Shown: in pieces, positions 33,867-44,340 of the stretch | How the letters are laid out: every line of letters begins with the position of its first letter | Position numbering within the stretch: the first letter of the stretch is position 1 | From: Aquarana catesbeiana | Lineage: Eukaryota > Chordata > Amphibia > Anura > Ranidae | NCBI RefSeq assembly: GCF_042186555.1 | Contig: NC_133330.1 | Span: 170,473,266 to 170,537,265, forward strand | DNA: 64,000 bases | Reading direction: 5' to 3' | Notes under the pieces: model-generated | What the model was told of the DNA's origin: nothing | The model's database searches: none | The model's input: the letters and a program-made list of their open reading frames with translations, nothing else | Program-made: the position numbers and the translations under genes

Positions 33867-34048
33867 TCAAATATTTTTGAGAGGAACAGGTGTTAATTCT
33901 TGCTCTGGTGACAACTCAAAAATGATGGATGTATCTTCACTTTCTGTCTCAGTAGCAAAGGTCACCAGAACAAATACAGGAATCAATCTCACCAGTAGGG
34001 GCACAGACAGCAATATAAACTTGGCAAAGGATCTAACTCCATCATACT
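33867..34048 (-). CDS. Possible alternative last exon with hydrophobic segment and stop
   Basis: A pyrimidine-rich acceptor (..tttttttgtcttggctag) is followed in the array's own phase (AG completing a Glu codon) by 59 open codons and TGA. The peptide begins E-Y-D-G-V-R-S-F-A-K and has about 22 mostly hydrophobic residues (F-I-L-L-S-V-P-L-L-V-R-L-I-P-V-F-V-L-V-T-F-A). It ends in an acidic tail with E-T-E-S-E-D and E-L-S-P-E-Q-E-L. If spliced to exon 7 it would give a C-terminally membrane-anchored isoform; skipping it continues into exon G at 33629. No AATAAA was seen in the next 200 bases, and the Arg inside the segment weakens a membrane call. Chance cannot be excluded. Confidence 0.45.
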
Positions 34049-34984
34049 CTAGCCAAGACAAAAAAAAGTAGTTTTCATACATAAAAACTTTTTGTAGGAA
34101 TTCATTGGGGGGTAAGTTTTGGACATGTTGACAGTACTGTTAACGTACAGGAGGTCGGGACACTGGCAAAGCAAAAAATGTAAAGCCAGCCCCTACTGTA
34201 TGTAACCCCAACCTCCAACCCTTATGTCTCAGTTTTTTGCGCAAACAGTACAGAAGGCCTAATTATACAGAGGATCGCGACCTGTGACCTTGAAGGGCAC
34301 TTTTCACTAAAAACATGTAAGGCAATCCACCAAGAGGAGTAAAGAAATAGGAGGAAATGGGTAGGAAATAAAGACTTGTTTGTCCACCTGGTGGGATATA
34401 ACCACATTGGAACAGTATATAAAGGAAATAAAGACTACTGGAGTTTACGAAAAATCTGGTGTAAGGAAGTAGTGAAAATGGGTTCCTGCCAATGTATTCA
34501 CAAAATCTTTGAGGGATAGGGCTTGAAGAGGGTCAAGCACCATTAGGTGTGCATCCAAATAATGAAAAAAAATCCACAGCACAGAAGAGTATGCCGATAG
34601 ATAATATAACATACATCAGGGTAGGTTTCTAAAATGTCATAAAGCCCAATGAATTATGGAAAAAACACAATGGGGCGAATGAACACCAGAAGAGGAAGTC
34701 AAATACAAATGCTTGAGCTAAAATTTAGAATGGTGCTATGGGGAAAACCCAAACATTGAAAACTCTTATGCTTGGGGCTGAGCAAAGGAGGCTGAGGGCA
34801 AGGTTACTGCTGTAGAAGCTGTAGAAGCAGAGGAAAAACTTGGTTCTTCCACCTCATCTACACACCTTCTGCTTTGAAGAAGTTGTGCACTCCAACCACC
34901 AGAGACATCAGGAAAGACTTAGTCAAGGACAGAATTAAAGAGGCGTCTACCCTTATAAAGTGAGTATCTGTACAAGGTACTCGC
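34049..34984. other. Intron sequence, unclassified
   Basis: No element end or exon recognised. Confidence 0.4.
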
Positions 34985-35215
34985 TCTGTTGCCTAAAATA
35001 AATCATCAAGTTCTGAACACATGCTGGAGATGTGAAGATGAGAAAGGTACTATGCTCCATATTTTCTGGCAATGTCCAAACATCCAACCATTTTGGAATG
35101 ATGTGCTCACCACGATTAAACATATTGCTTCTGTTGACTTGCACCAAAATCCTGCTGCATGCCTGCTTCACCTGACTAAGAGACCTATTGCTAAATGCAA
35201 GTCTTCATCTTCATC
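34985..35215 (+). pseudogene. L1-type ORF2 C-terminal fragment
   Basis: Contains T-C-W-R-C-E-D-E-K-G-T-M-L-H-I-F-W-Q-C-P, the C-terminal Cys motif of L1-clade ORF2, then I-Q-P-F-W. Orientation is opposite to the full-length L1. Only about 75 codons remain. Confidence 0.8.
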
Positions 35216-36002
35216 AAAGGGATCACCCTTCGATGAAGTCACGTGAACAGTGACGCAACGCGTCAGGGAGGAGTCAGGTGTTATCACTTCAGGGTCACGG
35301 CCAAGACCTGAAGTACTCTGTTCTGTGCTGTTTATCCAGTTTTTTAATGTAAGTTACTACGTTGTGTTTTTCTAAAACTGTGTTGGATTACTACACGATG
35401 GGGTTATTCCTTTATATTGCATGCCCCCACCTTACTTGCCAAGCCTGAAGTCTTCCATCAGAGACCCGCCAGTACTGGTAAGATTGGAGGAGATGGATCG
35501 ATTATTGGATCACATCTGCTTCCAGACTGCAGTCTTGACTTGACCCGTAGGGGTCTTTAATAGAGGTGAGAGTCTAGGGGAATCGTGTGGCGCACCACGG
35601 ATTGTCGGTGATTGGAGGAATTTGAAACCGATCATTCTCTGCACATGCACTTTTGTTTTTTTTTTGCATGAACTGTTATATGAAGATTGCACTTGTTGGA
35701 CTATGCACCTTTATTTATTGAATTCACTGTTTTCTTGCACTTTTTTGCACTTTTTTGTACTTTATGCAATTTTTTCCATTTTATTAGACTTTTGTCACTT
35801 TATGCGATTTTTTTCATAGTATGTGATTTTCTTCATTTTTATGTGCCTCATGAGTTTTATTGGATTCACTGACTGTATTTCTACATTTTTGGACTTATTT
35901 ATGCTATTTTTTTATTCATGCAATTTTTTTTCGGCTTCTCTCATCCTTAATGTATTCCTTTTTTCAATTTGGTTTTGCTCACTTGTTCCTCCCTCCCTTT
36001 CA
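35216..36002. other. Repeat tail and T-rich sequence
   Basis: 35212-35280 holds cgatgaagtcacgtgaacag, gacgcaacgcgtcagg, a dispersed motif seen in part at 17700. From 35640 to 35960 the sequence is strongly T-rich on this strand (many ttttttgcac/atttttc repeats). No gene. Confidence 0.5.
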
Positions 36003-36580
36003 AGATATAAAAGACAAGAATGCTAAAAAAGTATAAAAATATATAAATTTTATTCAATAAGTAAATACAGAATAGTGTGAACGATAAACATCTAAAAATA
36101 TATGAATGGAACACATATAGTTAGAATATAACAGCTGCTAGGTGTTTAGTAGGGATGAGCTTCGTGTTCGAGTCGAACCCATGTTCGACTCGAACATCGT
36201 CTGTTCGGCCGTCCGCCGAATTGCGAACGATATGGGCCGTTCGCGCCAAATTCGTGTGGTGCGTCACGGCCCATAATTCACTGCGGCATCGCAGTGCATT
36301 GCTGGCTGATGATTGGCCAAGCATGCACACCCGCATGCTTGGCCAATCACAGCGCCGTCTGTAAAGAGAGCTGTAATTGGCCAAAGCCAGGGTGGCTTTG
36401 GCCAATTATGGCTCAGGGGGTTTAGTACACACCCCACACTATATAAGGCCACCTGCACGGCGGCCCTGTGTAGTGTGTTCCGGCGTTGAGAGACAGAGAC
36501 AAAGAGACAGTGTCATTTGATTTAAGTTAGACACATTAGGCAGGACAGTCAGTCAGTTAGCTGCACTTACAGTGAATTGT

Positions 36581-36617
36581 GTATATATATATATATATAT
36601 ATATGCATCCCAGGTGT

Positions 36618-36665
<48 letters not shown>
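36581..36665. repeat. TA microsatellites
   Basis: Two TA runs separated by gcatcccaggtgttg. They produce I-Y repeats in translation and are not coding. Confidence 0.9.
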
Positions 36666-36668
<3 letters not shown>

Positions 36669-36834
36669 TGTATTCAGTTTATCTAGATCCGTTCCTGTTA
36701 TTATCTTCCTACTGACAGGCAGGCTTGTGTTGTTACAGTATTTACAGTTACCGGAAGAAAATTGCTGGTGTTCTTCTGATCCTATTAGTACCACAGTCAG
36801 GCAGCTAGACTATTTACAGTTAGTGTAGTGCGTC

Positions 36835-38420
36835 CTCCTCACAGTGTTCAGCTAAAGCTACAAGTTAGTTTAGTGTGACCTCTGCACAGTGTTCAGCTAA
36901 AGCTACAAGTTAGTGTAGTGCGTCCTCCTCACAGTGTTCAGCTAAACCTACAAGTTAGTGAAGTGCGTCCTCTGAACAGTGTTCAGCTAAAGCTACAAGT
37001 TAGTGTAGTGCACAGTGTTCAGCTAAAGCTACAAGTTAGTGTAGTGCGTCCTCCTCACAGTGTTCAGCTAAAGCTACAAGTTAGTGTAGTGCGACCTCTG
37101 CACAGTGTTCAGCTAAAGCTACAAGTTAGTGTAGTGCGTCCTCTGAACAGTGTTCCGCTAAAGCTACAAGTTAGTGTAGTGCACGGTGTTCAGCTAAAGC
37201 TACAAGTTAGTGTAGTGTGTCCTCCTCACAGTGTTCAGCTAAAGCTACAAGTTAGTGTAGTGCGTCCTCCTCACAGTGTTCAGCTAAAGCTACAAGTTAG
37301 TGTAGTGCGACCTTTGCACAGTGTTCAGCTAAAGCTACAAGTTAGTGTAGTGCGTCCTCTGAACAGTATTCAGCTAAAGCTACAAGTTAGTGTAGTGCAC
37401 AGTGTTCAGCTAAAGCTACAAGTTAGTGTAGTTCGTCCTCTGAACAGTGTTCAGCTAAAGCTACAAGTTAGTGTAGTGCGACCTCTGTACAGTGTTCAGC
37501 TAAAGCTACAAGTTAGTGTAGTGCGTCCTCCTCACAGTGTTCAGCTAAAGCTACAAGTTAGTGTATTGCACAGTGTTCAGCTAAAGCTACAAGTTAGTGT
37601 AGTGCGTCCTCCTCACAGTGTTCAGCTAAAGCTACAAGTTAGTGTGGTGCAACCTCTGCACAGTGTTCAGCAAAAGCTACAAGTTAGTGTAGTGCATCCT
37701 CTGAACAGTGTTCAGCTAAAGCTACAAGTTAGTGTAGTGCACAGTGTTCAGCTAAAGCTGCAAGTTAGTGCAGTGCGTCCTCCTCACAGTGTTCGGCTAA
37801 AGCTACAAGTTAGTGTAGTGCGTCCTCTGAACAGTGTTCAGCTAAAGCTACAAGTTAGTGTAGTGCGACCTCTGCACAGTGTTCAGCTAAAGCTACAAGT
37901 TAGTGTAGAGTGTCCTCTGAACAGCTACCTGTAGAAGGTTGGTGGTGTTTTCCTGATCCTATCACTACCACAGGCAGCTACATTATTTTAACATTAGTGT
38001 AGTGCGTCCTCTGCACAGTGTTCAGCTAAAGCTATCTGTAGAAGGTTGGTGGTGTTTTCCTGATCCTATCACTACCGCAGGCAGCTACATTATTTACACG
38101 TTAGTGTAGTGCGTCCTCTGCACAGTGTTCAGGTAAAGCTACCTGTAGAAGGTTGGTGGTGTTTTCCTGATCCTATCACTACCGCAGGCAGCTACATTAT
38201 TTACACATTAGTCTAGTGTGACCTCTGCACAGTGTTCAGCTAAAGCTACCTGTAGAAGGTTGGTGATGTTTTCCTGATCCTATCACTACCGCAGGCAGCT
38301 ACATTATTTTAACATTGGTGTAGTGCGTCCTCTGCACAGTGTTCAGCTAAAGCTACAAGTTAGTGTAGTGCGACCTCTGCACAGTGTTCATCTAAAGCTA
38401 CCTGTAGAAGATTGGTGATG
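36835..38420. repeat. 36/45-bp minisatellite inside the hAT transposon
   Basis: Tandem copies of gtgttcagctaaagctacaa + gttagtgtagtgc, with or without a 9-bp insert (gtcctcctc, gacctctgc or gtcctctga). Units are thus 36 or 45 bp, both multiples of 3. From about 37930 a longer unit of about 120 bp (ctacctgtagaaggttggtg ... gcaggcagctacattattt) takes over. Confidence 0.9.
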
Positions 38421-38466
38421 TTCTCATACTACAGGCAGGCAGTTGATTTTGCTAGCTGCAGTATCA

Positions 38467-38505
<39 letters not shown>
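38467..38505. repeat. TA microsatellite
   Basis: An uninterrupted TA run just upstream of the transposase reading frame. Confidence 0.9.
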
Positions 38506-38506
<1 letters not shown>

Positions 38507-38546
38507 AAGCGCTTAGTGCAGCTACATCTCACTGCAGGCCATTAGT

Positions 38547-41500
38547 ATGTCTGGAAGGCCAACAAGGAGAGGCAGACAGTCACAAGCTAATAAAAGAGGG
38601 CAAGCAGGCTCTGTGTCTAGAGGCAACAGTGCTGGGCATGGAGATGGTGCATCCTCATCAGCACGTGGCCGTGGGACACGCTTGGCCTTTTTTCGGCAGC
38701 TGGCCGTGTTGAGCCACAACATGCGGAAGACTTGGTCGAGTGGATGACCAAGCCGTCCTCATCCTCCTCATCCTCTCTCAACCATGCTCAGGGTACTTTG
38801 TCAGGCAAAGCAGCTGCCAATGCGGCCTCTTCTCTCAGCTCAATGGCATCAGTGACTCCTTCCCTAGCCCCACCATGTCCTCCTGAGGAGTCCCTCGAGC
38901 TGTTTGACCACAGTGTTGGGTACATGCTCCAGGAGGATGCCCAGCGTTTAGAAGGCACTGATGATGATACTGAGCTAGATGAAGACAGTAACGTGAGCAC
39001 GGACAGAGGGGGTGCCCAAGAAGGACAGCAATCTGGCAGTCATGCTCCCCCTGCTGCAGCATACTGCCAGCTTTGCTCCAGTGATGAGGAGGGAGGGGAT
39101 GATGAGGTCACTGACTCAACATGGGTGCCTGATAGGAGAGAGGAGGAGGCACATCACCAATGAGGCAGGATGCCCTCCAGGGGCCAGCCTAAGGGCAGCA
39201 CACTGACTGCATCACACCACAAAGCTCCGCATGTGCAGGGCGCTGCTGTCTCTGCGCATTATTTCAAAAGTTCTTTGGTGTGGGCCTTTTTTGAGACAAG
39301 TGCATCAGATCGCACCACTGCTATTTGCAACATATGTCTCAAGTGTATCTCGCGTGGCCAAAACATCTCCCGCTTGGGCACCATATGCTTGACCAGACAT
39401 ATATTGACCTGCCATGCAGTTCGTTGGCAAGCGTATCTAAAAGACCCACACCAAATAACAAAGAGGACCTCTCCTTGCTCCTCATCAGCTGAGATCTCCA
39501 ACCCCACTATACCTTCAGTCCTCTCTAAGACCTGCACTGAGAGGAATGAAGGTGTAGAATTAGGTGTGTCACAGCCAAGTACTTGTGGGCAATCTGTTTT
39601 CGGTACACCGACGTCAGATTGTACCAGGCAAATTTCCTTGCCCCAGCTGCTGCACCGCCAAAAGAAGTTTGCTCCCAGCCATCCACATGCCCAGTGGTTG
39701 AATGCCAGCTTGGCAAAATTGCTATCACTTCAACTGCTACCTTTTCAGTTGGTAGACTCTGCCCCCTTCTGTGAGTTTGTAGAATGTGTGGTTCCTCAGT
39801 GGCAGGTAACCAAACGCCACTTTTTCTCACGGAAGGCTATTTCGGCTCTCTATCGGCATGTGGAAGGCAATGTCCATGCCTCGCTGGACAGGGTGGTCAG
39901 CGGTAAGGTGCATATTACCGCTGACTCATGGTCCAGCAGGCATGGACAGGGACGTTACCTAAGTTTCACGGCACATTGGGTGACTCTGCTGGCAGCTGGG
40001 AAGGATGCAGGACAAGGTGCAGTAGTGTTGGAGGTTGTTCCGCCACCATGCCTCCAAAATGCCACTACTAATGATTCTGACACACCTCTCTCCTCCACCC
40101 CCTCCTCTTCTTCTTCCTCCATGGCCTCTTCCTGTGCTTTGTCCTCGGAACCAGCGGTGCTCCGTAGGCGTTCAAGGGGCTACTCAAATATGCAAGCCAA
40201 AAGATGCCATGCGGTGCTTGAGCTGGTGTGCTTGGGGGACAGGAGCCACACTAGGGCAGAGGTTCTGTCAGCTCTGCAGGGGCAGGTTCAGAGGTGGTTG
40301 ACGCCATGCCAACTTAAGGCAGGAATGGTGATTTGCGACAATGGCACCAACCTCCGACAGGGACAAATGACCCATGTGCCCTGTTTGATTCACGTCCTTA
40401 ACTTGGTAGTGCAGCGGTTCTTGGGTAGGTACCCGGGCTTACAGGATGTCCTGAGGCAGGCCAGGAAAGTCTGTGTGCATTTCCGCCAGTCATATAATGC
40501 CAGTGCTTGGCTGGCAGACCTCCAAAAGGAATTTAACCTGCCCAAGAACCGCCTAATCTGTGACATGCCCACCAGGTGGAACTCAACGTTGGCCATGTTG
40601 CAGTGGCTGCACACGCAGCAGAGGGCCATCAATGAGTACCTGTGTGACTATGGCACCAGGACAGGGTCAGGGGAGCTTGTATTCTTTTCCCCACGCCAGT
40701 GGGCCATGATCATGGATGCATGCACTGTCCTGTCACCATTTGAGGAGGCCACAAGGATGGTGAGCAGTGACAGTGCATGCATCAGTGACACTGTCCCCCT
40801 TGTCTACCTGTTGGAGCACACACTGCGTGGAATAATGGACAGGGCACTTGAGGCAGAACAGAGGCAGGAAGCAGAGGACTTCCTTAGCTCTCAAGGCCCC
40901 CTTTATCTAGACAGTGTTCCTGCATGCCCGCTGATCACACAGGAAGAGGAGGATGAGGAGGATTGTGTCAGTATGGAGGTGGAGCCTGGCAATCAGCAGC
41001 AGTCTTTAAAGGATCATTTACAGTCCCAAGAAACACATGGACTTGTACGTGGCCGGGAGGAGGTGGCTGCGGATCATGTCGTCCTTAGTGACCCAGAGGA
41101 CTCTGGACCGAATGCCTCAGCAAACCTACGCTGCATGGCCTCCCTGATCCTGCAAAGCCTGCGGAAGGATCCTCGTATTCGTGGTATCAAGCAGAAGGAA
41201 CAATACTGGCTGGCAACCCTCCTTGATCCACATTACAAGGGTAAGGTTGTGGACCTTATTTTGCCATCGCAGAGGGAGCAGAGGATGAAACATCTTTGGG
41301 AGGCCTTGCAGAAAGGTCTGTGCAATGCGTTCCCAGAGACTGGGAGGTTACAAACTCCTGTTTCTGGACAACGTGTTGCTGAGGCTTCGGTCAGTCAAAG
41401 AAGGAGCGGTGGCGAAGGTGGCCGTCTGACTGATGCGTTCAGACAATTTTTTAGTCCGCAGAGCCAAGGTATGATCGGTTCCAGCAACCATCGCCAGCGT

Positions 41501-41737
41501 CTGTTTTACATGGTGCAGGAATACCTAGGGGCAAGATCTGACTTGGACACCTTTCCCACCAAAAATCCTCTGGGTTACTGGGTCTTGAGGATGGATCACT
41601 GGCCAGAGCTTGCACAGTATGCAATTGAGCTACTGGCCTGTCCTGCATCCAGAGTTCATTCAGAAGGCACATTCAGTGCTGCTGGAGGCTTTGTAACCGA
41701 TCACAGGGTGCATCTGTCCACCGACTCGTTCGATTGA
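38547..41737 (+). pseudogene. hAT transposase (BED finger and dimerisation domain), lightly damaged
   Basis: The main open part is 39170-41737, 855 codons. A BED zinc finger has W38, C53, C56, H77 and H82 of that frame. The RNase-H-like region includes K-V-H-I-T-A-D-S-W-S-S and C-L-I-H-V-L-N-L-V-V, then D-M-P-T-R-W-N-S-T. The hAT C-terminal dimerisation region has C-P-A-S-R-V-H-S-E-G-T-F-S-A-A-G-G. In-frame sequence upstream (38732-39160, Ser/acidic-rich) is separated only by one TGA (39161-39163), and the start M-S-G-R-P-T-R-R-G-R at 38547 by a frameshift. The last stop also looks like CGA to TGA, cutting L-T-F-I-K from the end. Both TGAs fit CpG decay. Confidence 0.9.
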
Positions 41738-41949
41738 CTGACCTTCATAAAAAATGAATCAGTCTTGGATCACCACCAGCTACCAAGCACCTGATGCTGA
41801 TGTAACCGAATAAATTTTTTTGAAATGTCAGATCCCTTCAAAGACTGCCTATGCTGATGCTGAGTGACTATCCTGTTATACTGAATAATTATCCTCTTCC
41901 TCCTCAATCATGATGATAGCTTGTAAGAACATTTTTGGTTCTGGGGGCC

Positions 41950-42810
41950 GCCAGTGCCGCCACCAGTGCCTAAGGCCCAATTTTTCAGCCCATTTAACAG
42001 GGGCATGTAATTACAATTTTTGATGCAATTCTTTGCAGCAGGGCTAGTTCCTGCGCTCCAACTAGAGTATCTGTGAGGGGTTGCAGTGTTGTGGCACCAG
42101 CACCAGTGCCTAAGGCCCAATTTTTCTGCCCCCGTTTAACAAGGGCGTGTAATTACAATTTTTTATGCAATTCTTTGCAGCAGGGCTAGTTCCTGCGCTC
42201 CAACTAGAGTATCTGTGAGTGGTTGCAGTGTTGTGGCACCAGCACCAGTGCCTAAGGCCCAATTTTTCAGCCCATTTAACAGGGGCATGTAATTACAATT
42301 TTTGATGCAATTCTTTGCAGCAGGGCTAGTTCCTGCGCTCCAACTAGAGTATCTGTGAGGGGTTGCAGTGTTGTGGCACCAGCGCCAGTGCCTAAGGTCC
42401 AAATTTTTCAGCCCCTGTTTAACAGGGGCGTGTAATTATAATTTTTGATGCAATTCTTTGCAGCAGGGCTAGTTCCTGCGCTCCAACTAGAGTATCTGTG
42501 AGCGGTTTAAGTGTTGTGGCACCAGCACCAGTGCTTAAGGCCCAATTTTTCAGCCCCTGTTCAACAGGGACATGTAATTGGAATTCTTGATCTAATATTT
42601 CACAGCAGGGCCCGTTTCTGCGCCCACCAAGAATATCTTTGAGGACTTACAGTGTTGTGGCACCAGCACCACCACCACCACCACCAAAGGCCCAATTTTT
42701 CTGCCCCTGTTCAACAGGGGCATGTAATTACAATTCTTGATCTAATATTTCACAGCAGGGCCCTGTTAGGGCTTATAGTGTTGTGGCCACAACAACACCT
42801 AAGGCCCAAA
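41950..42810. repeat. 141-bp tandem repeat in the hAT 3' region
   Basis: About six copies with period 140-143 bp (landmark cctaaggcccaatttttc at 41968, 42109, 42251, 42391, 42534 and a diverged copy at 42680). Minus-strand frames of 70-79 codons are by-products. Confidence 0.85.
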
Positions 42811-43840
42811 TTTCTGCTGAGTATATAGGGCATGCCCCTACTTTCAAACATCCAACTTACAAACGACTCCTACTTGCAAACGGAAGGAGACAACAGGAAA
42901 TGAGATGAAATCTACCCCTAGGAAGGGAAATTCTCTCCTGTAAGAGTTAATATGGGAAAAACTTTTCTCCTTTCCACTGATGCTTTATCATCAATCCTTG
43001 TTTCACAAAAAACCCCAAATTTTCAAAAAAAATTTGTCATTGGGACAAAAAGTGAGGTGAAATCTTCTGAAGAGTAGCACAGACAGCAAAACAAATGTCA
43101 CAGGGGTGATAACCCATCCCTAGGTTTTCCAAAAAGTTTAAAATAGATTTTTTGGCTGGAGCTAAACACGTTAAAAATGTACCAGTTCAAAATTACAAAC
43201 AGATTCTACTTAACAACAAACCTACAGTACCTGCCTTGTTTGCACTGCCTGTATGCTGCTGTTCAGCATACAGCACCTTTCCTTTTTTAATTTGGGTGCG
43301 GGGTTCCCCTTAATATCCATACAAGACCCAAAGGGCCTGGTAATGGACTGGGGGGTACCCATGCCATTTGTCTCACTAATTTTCATCCATAATGCCAGGA
43401 CCTGACATTACATTAAAGCCGCAAGCAGTTTTAAATGACTTTTTTCCTTTAAAAATGACATTTTGTGCAGGGACTGTTCTAAGCACGGGAAACATGCGCC
43501 ACTTTACAGGCATACTATAGACACCCCCCAGGTACGATATTTAAAGGAATATTTCACTTTTTTTTTTTTTTACTTTAAGCATCATTAAAATCACTGCTCC
43601 CGAAAAAACGGCCATTTTTAAAACTTTTTTTTGCATTGATACATGTCCCCTGGGGCAGGACCCGGGTCCCCAAACCCTTTTTAGGACAATGCCATGCAAA
43701 TTAGGCTTTAAAATGAGCACTTTTGATTTTGAATGTTCGAGTCCCATAGATGTCAATATGGTTCTAACGTTCGTGCGAATTTTCGGTCCGTTCGCAGGTT
43801 CTGTTGCGAAACGAACCGGGGGGTGTTCAGCTCATCCCTA
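42811..43840. other. hAT 3' non-coding region
   Basis: Runs from the tandem repeat to the right inverted repeat. The last 100 bases (cgtgcgaattttcggtccgt, gcgaaacgaaccgggg) mirror motifs near the left end (tgttcgagtcgaacc). The middle resembles dispersed sequence at 56450-57470 and 62000-62460, probably shorter relatives of the family. Confidence 0.6.
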
Positions 43841-44340
43841 GTGTTTAGATACACAAGATTCTAGACATAAAGTCGAATATGGGTAGTGGTCACAACAAAT
43901 CCCAACATGTTTCGGAAGAAAGGCCAAAGGGCTAGATTGATAATATGTTCATTTCCTTCCTCAGGGGTTAAATGGAAGCATGCTGATATAATTCTATTGG
44001 AGAGAGATATACATATAAGCATATGAGTAAGTAAGTACCTCCTACTCTCCCCATTGAATCTTGCTATGCGACTTAGCAATTTTCGAGGCGTGAGGTACCA
44101 TCTATTCCAACGAGGCTGTGCATCTTAAAAGGAACACATGACCTGTTAGTATTATGTATTGCAAATGCTTACTTTTCTCTGCTATGTTGAAACCAATTAT
44201 TGCATCAATACATACCTGCCTACTAGTTAATACATAACAATTTTTACTTACTCATATGATTATATGTATATCTCTCTCCAATAGAATTAAGTATATTTTT
44301 ATACTTTTTTTAGCATTCTTGTCTCTTTTATCTTGACAAT

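Larger units (their letters stand above)
36150..43840 (+). mobile_element. Autonomous-type hAT transposon, 7.7 kb
   Basis: A perfect 8-bp duplication GTGTTTAG (36142-36149 and 43841-43848) and 12-bp terminal inverted repeats TAGGGATGAGCT. From left: a sub-terminal GC-rich region, TA microsatellites, a 36/45-bp minisatellite, the transposase, a 141-bp tandem repeat and a long 3' region. The identical duplications indicate a fairly recent insertion. The transposase has only a few lesions. Confidence 0.93.
36003..44338. mobile_element. Inverted-repeat element split by the hAT transposon
   Basis: The left arm at 36001-36047 (caagatataaaagacaagaa, tgctaaaaaagtataaaaat) is inverted at 44295-44340 (atatttttatactttttttag, cattcttgtctcttttatct). 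A second inverted pair (ctattggagagagatataca / atgtatatctctctccaata) lies inside. With the hAT removed the element is about 640 bp. No coding capacity. Confidence 0.6.

Noticed and set aside
36567..36828. I-Y repeat proteins on both strands
   Set aside because: Translations of TA microsatellites; the same applies at 38443-38712 and 58505-58756.
36918..37934. 338-codon open frame, V-R-P-L-x-S-V-Q-L-K-L-Q-V-S-V repeats
   Set aside because: It is a minisatellite inside a hAT transposon; the frame stays open only because unit lengths are 36 and 45 bp. No start context, splice site or domain.
36835..38420. Regularly repeated units considered as a CRISPR array
   Set aside because: Units are contiguous without unique spacers and the genome is vertebrate.
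39259..39830. Minus-strand frames of 92 and 101 codons
   Set aside because: Antisense of the hAT transposase.
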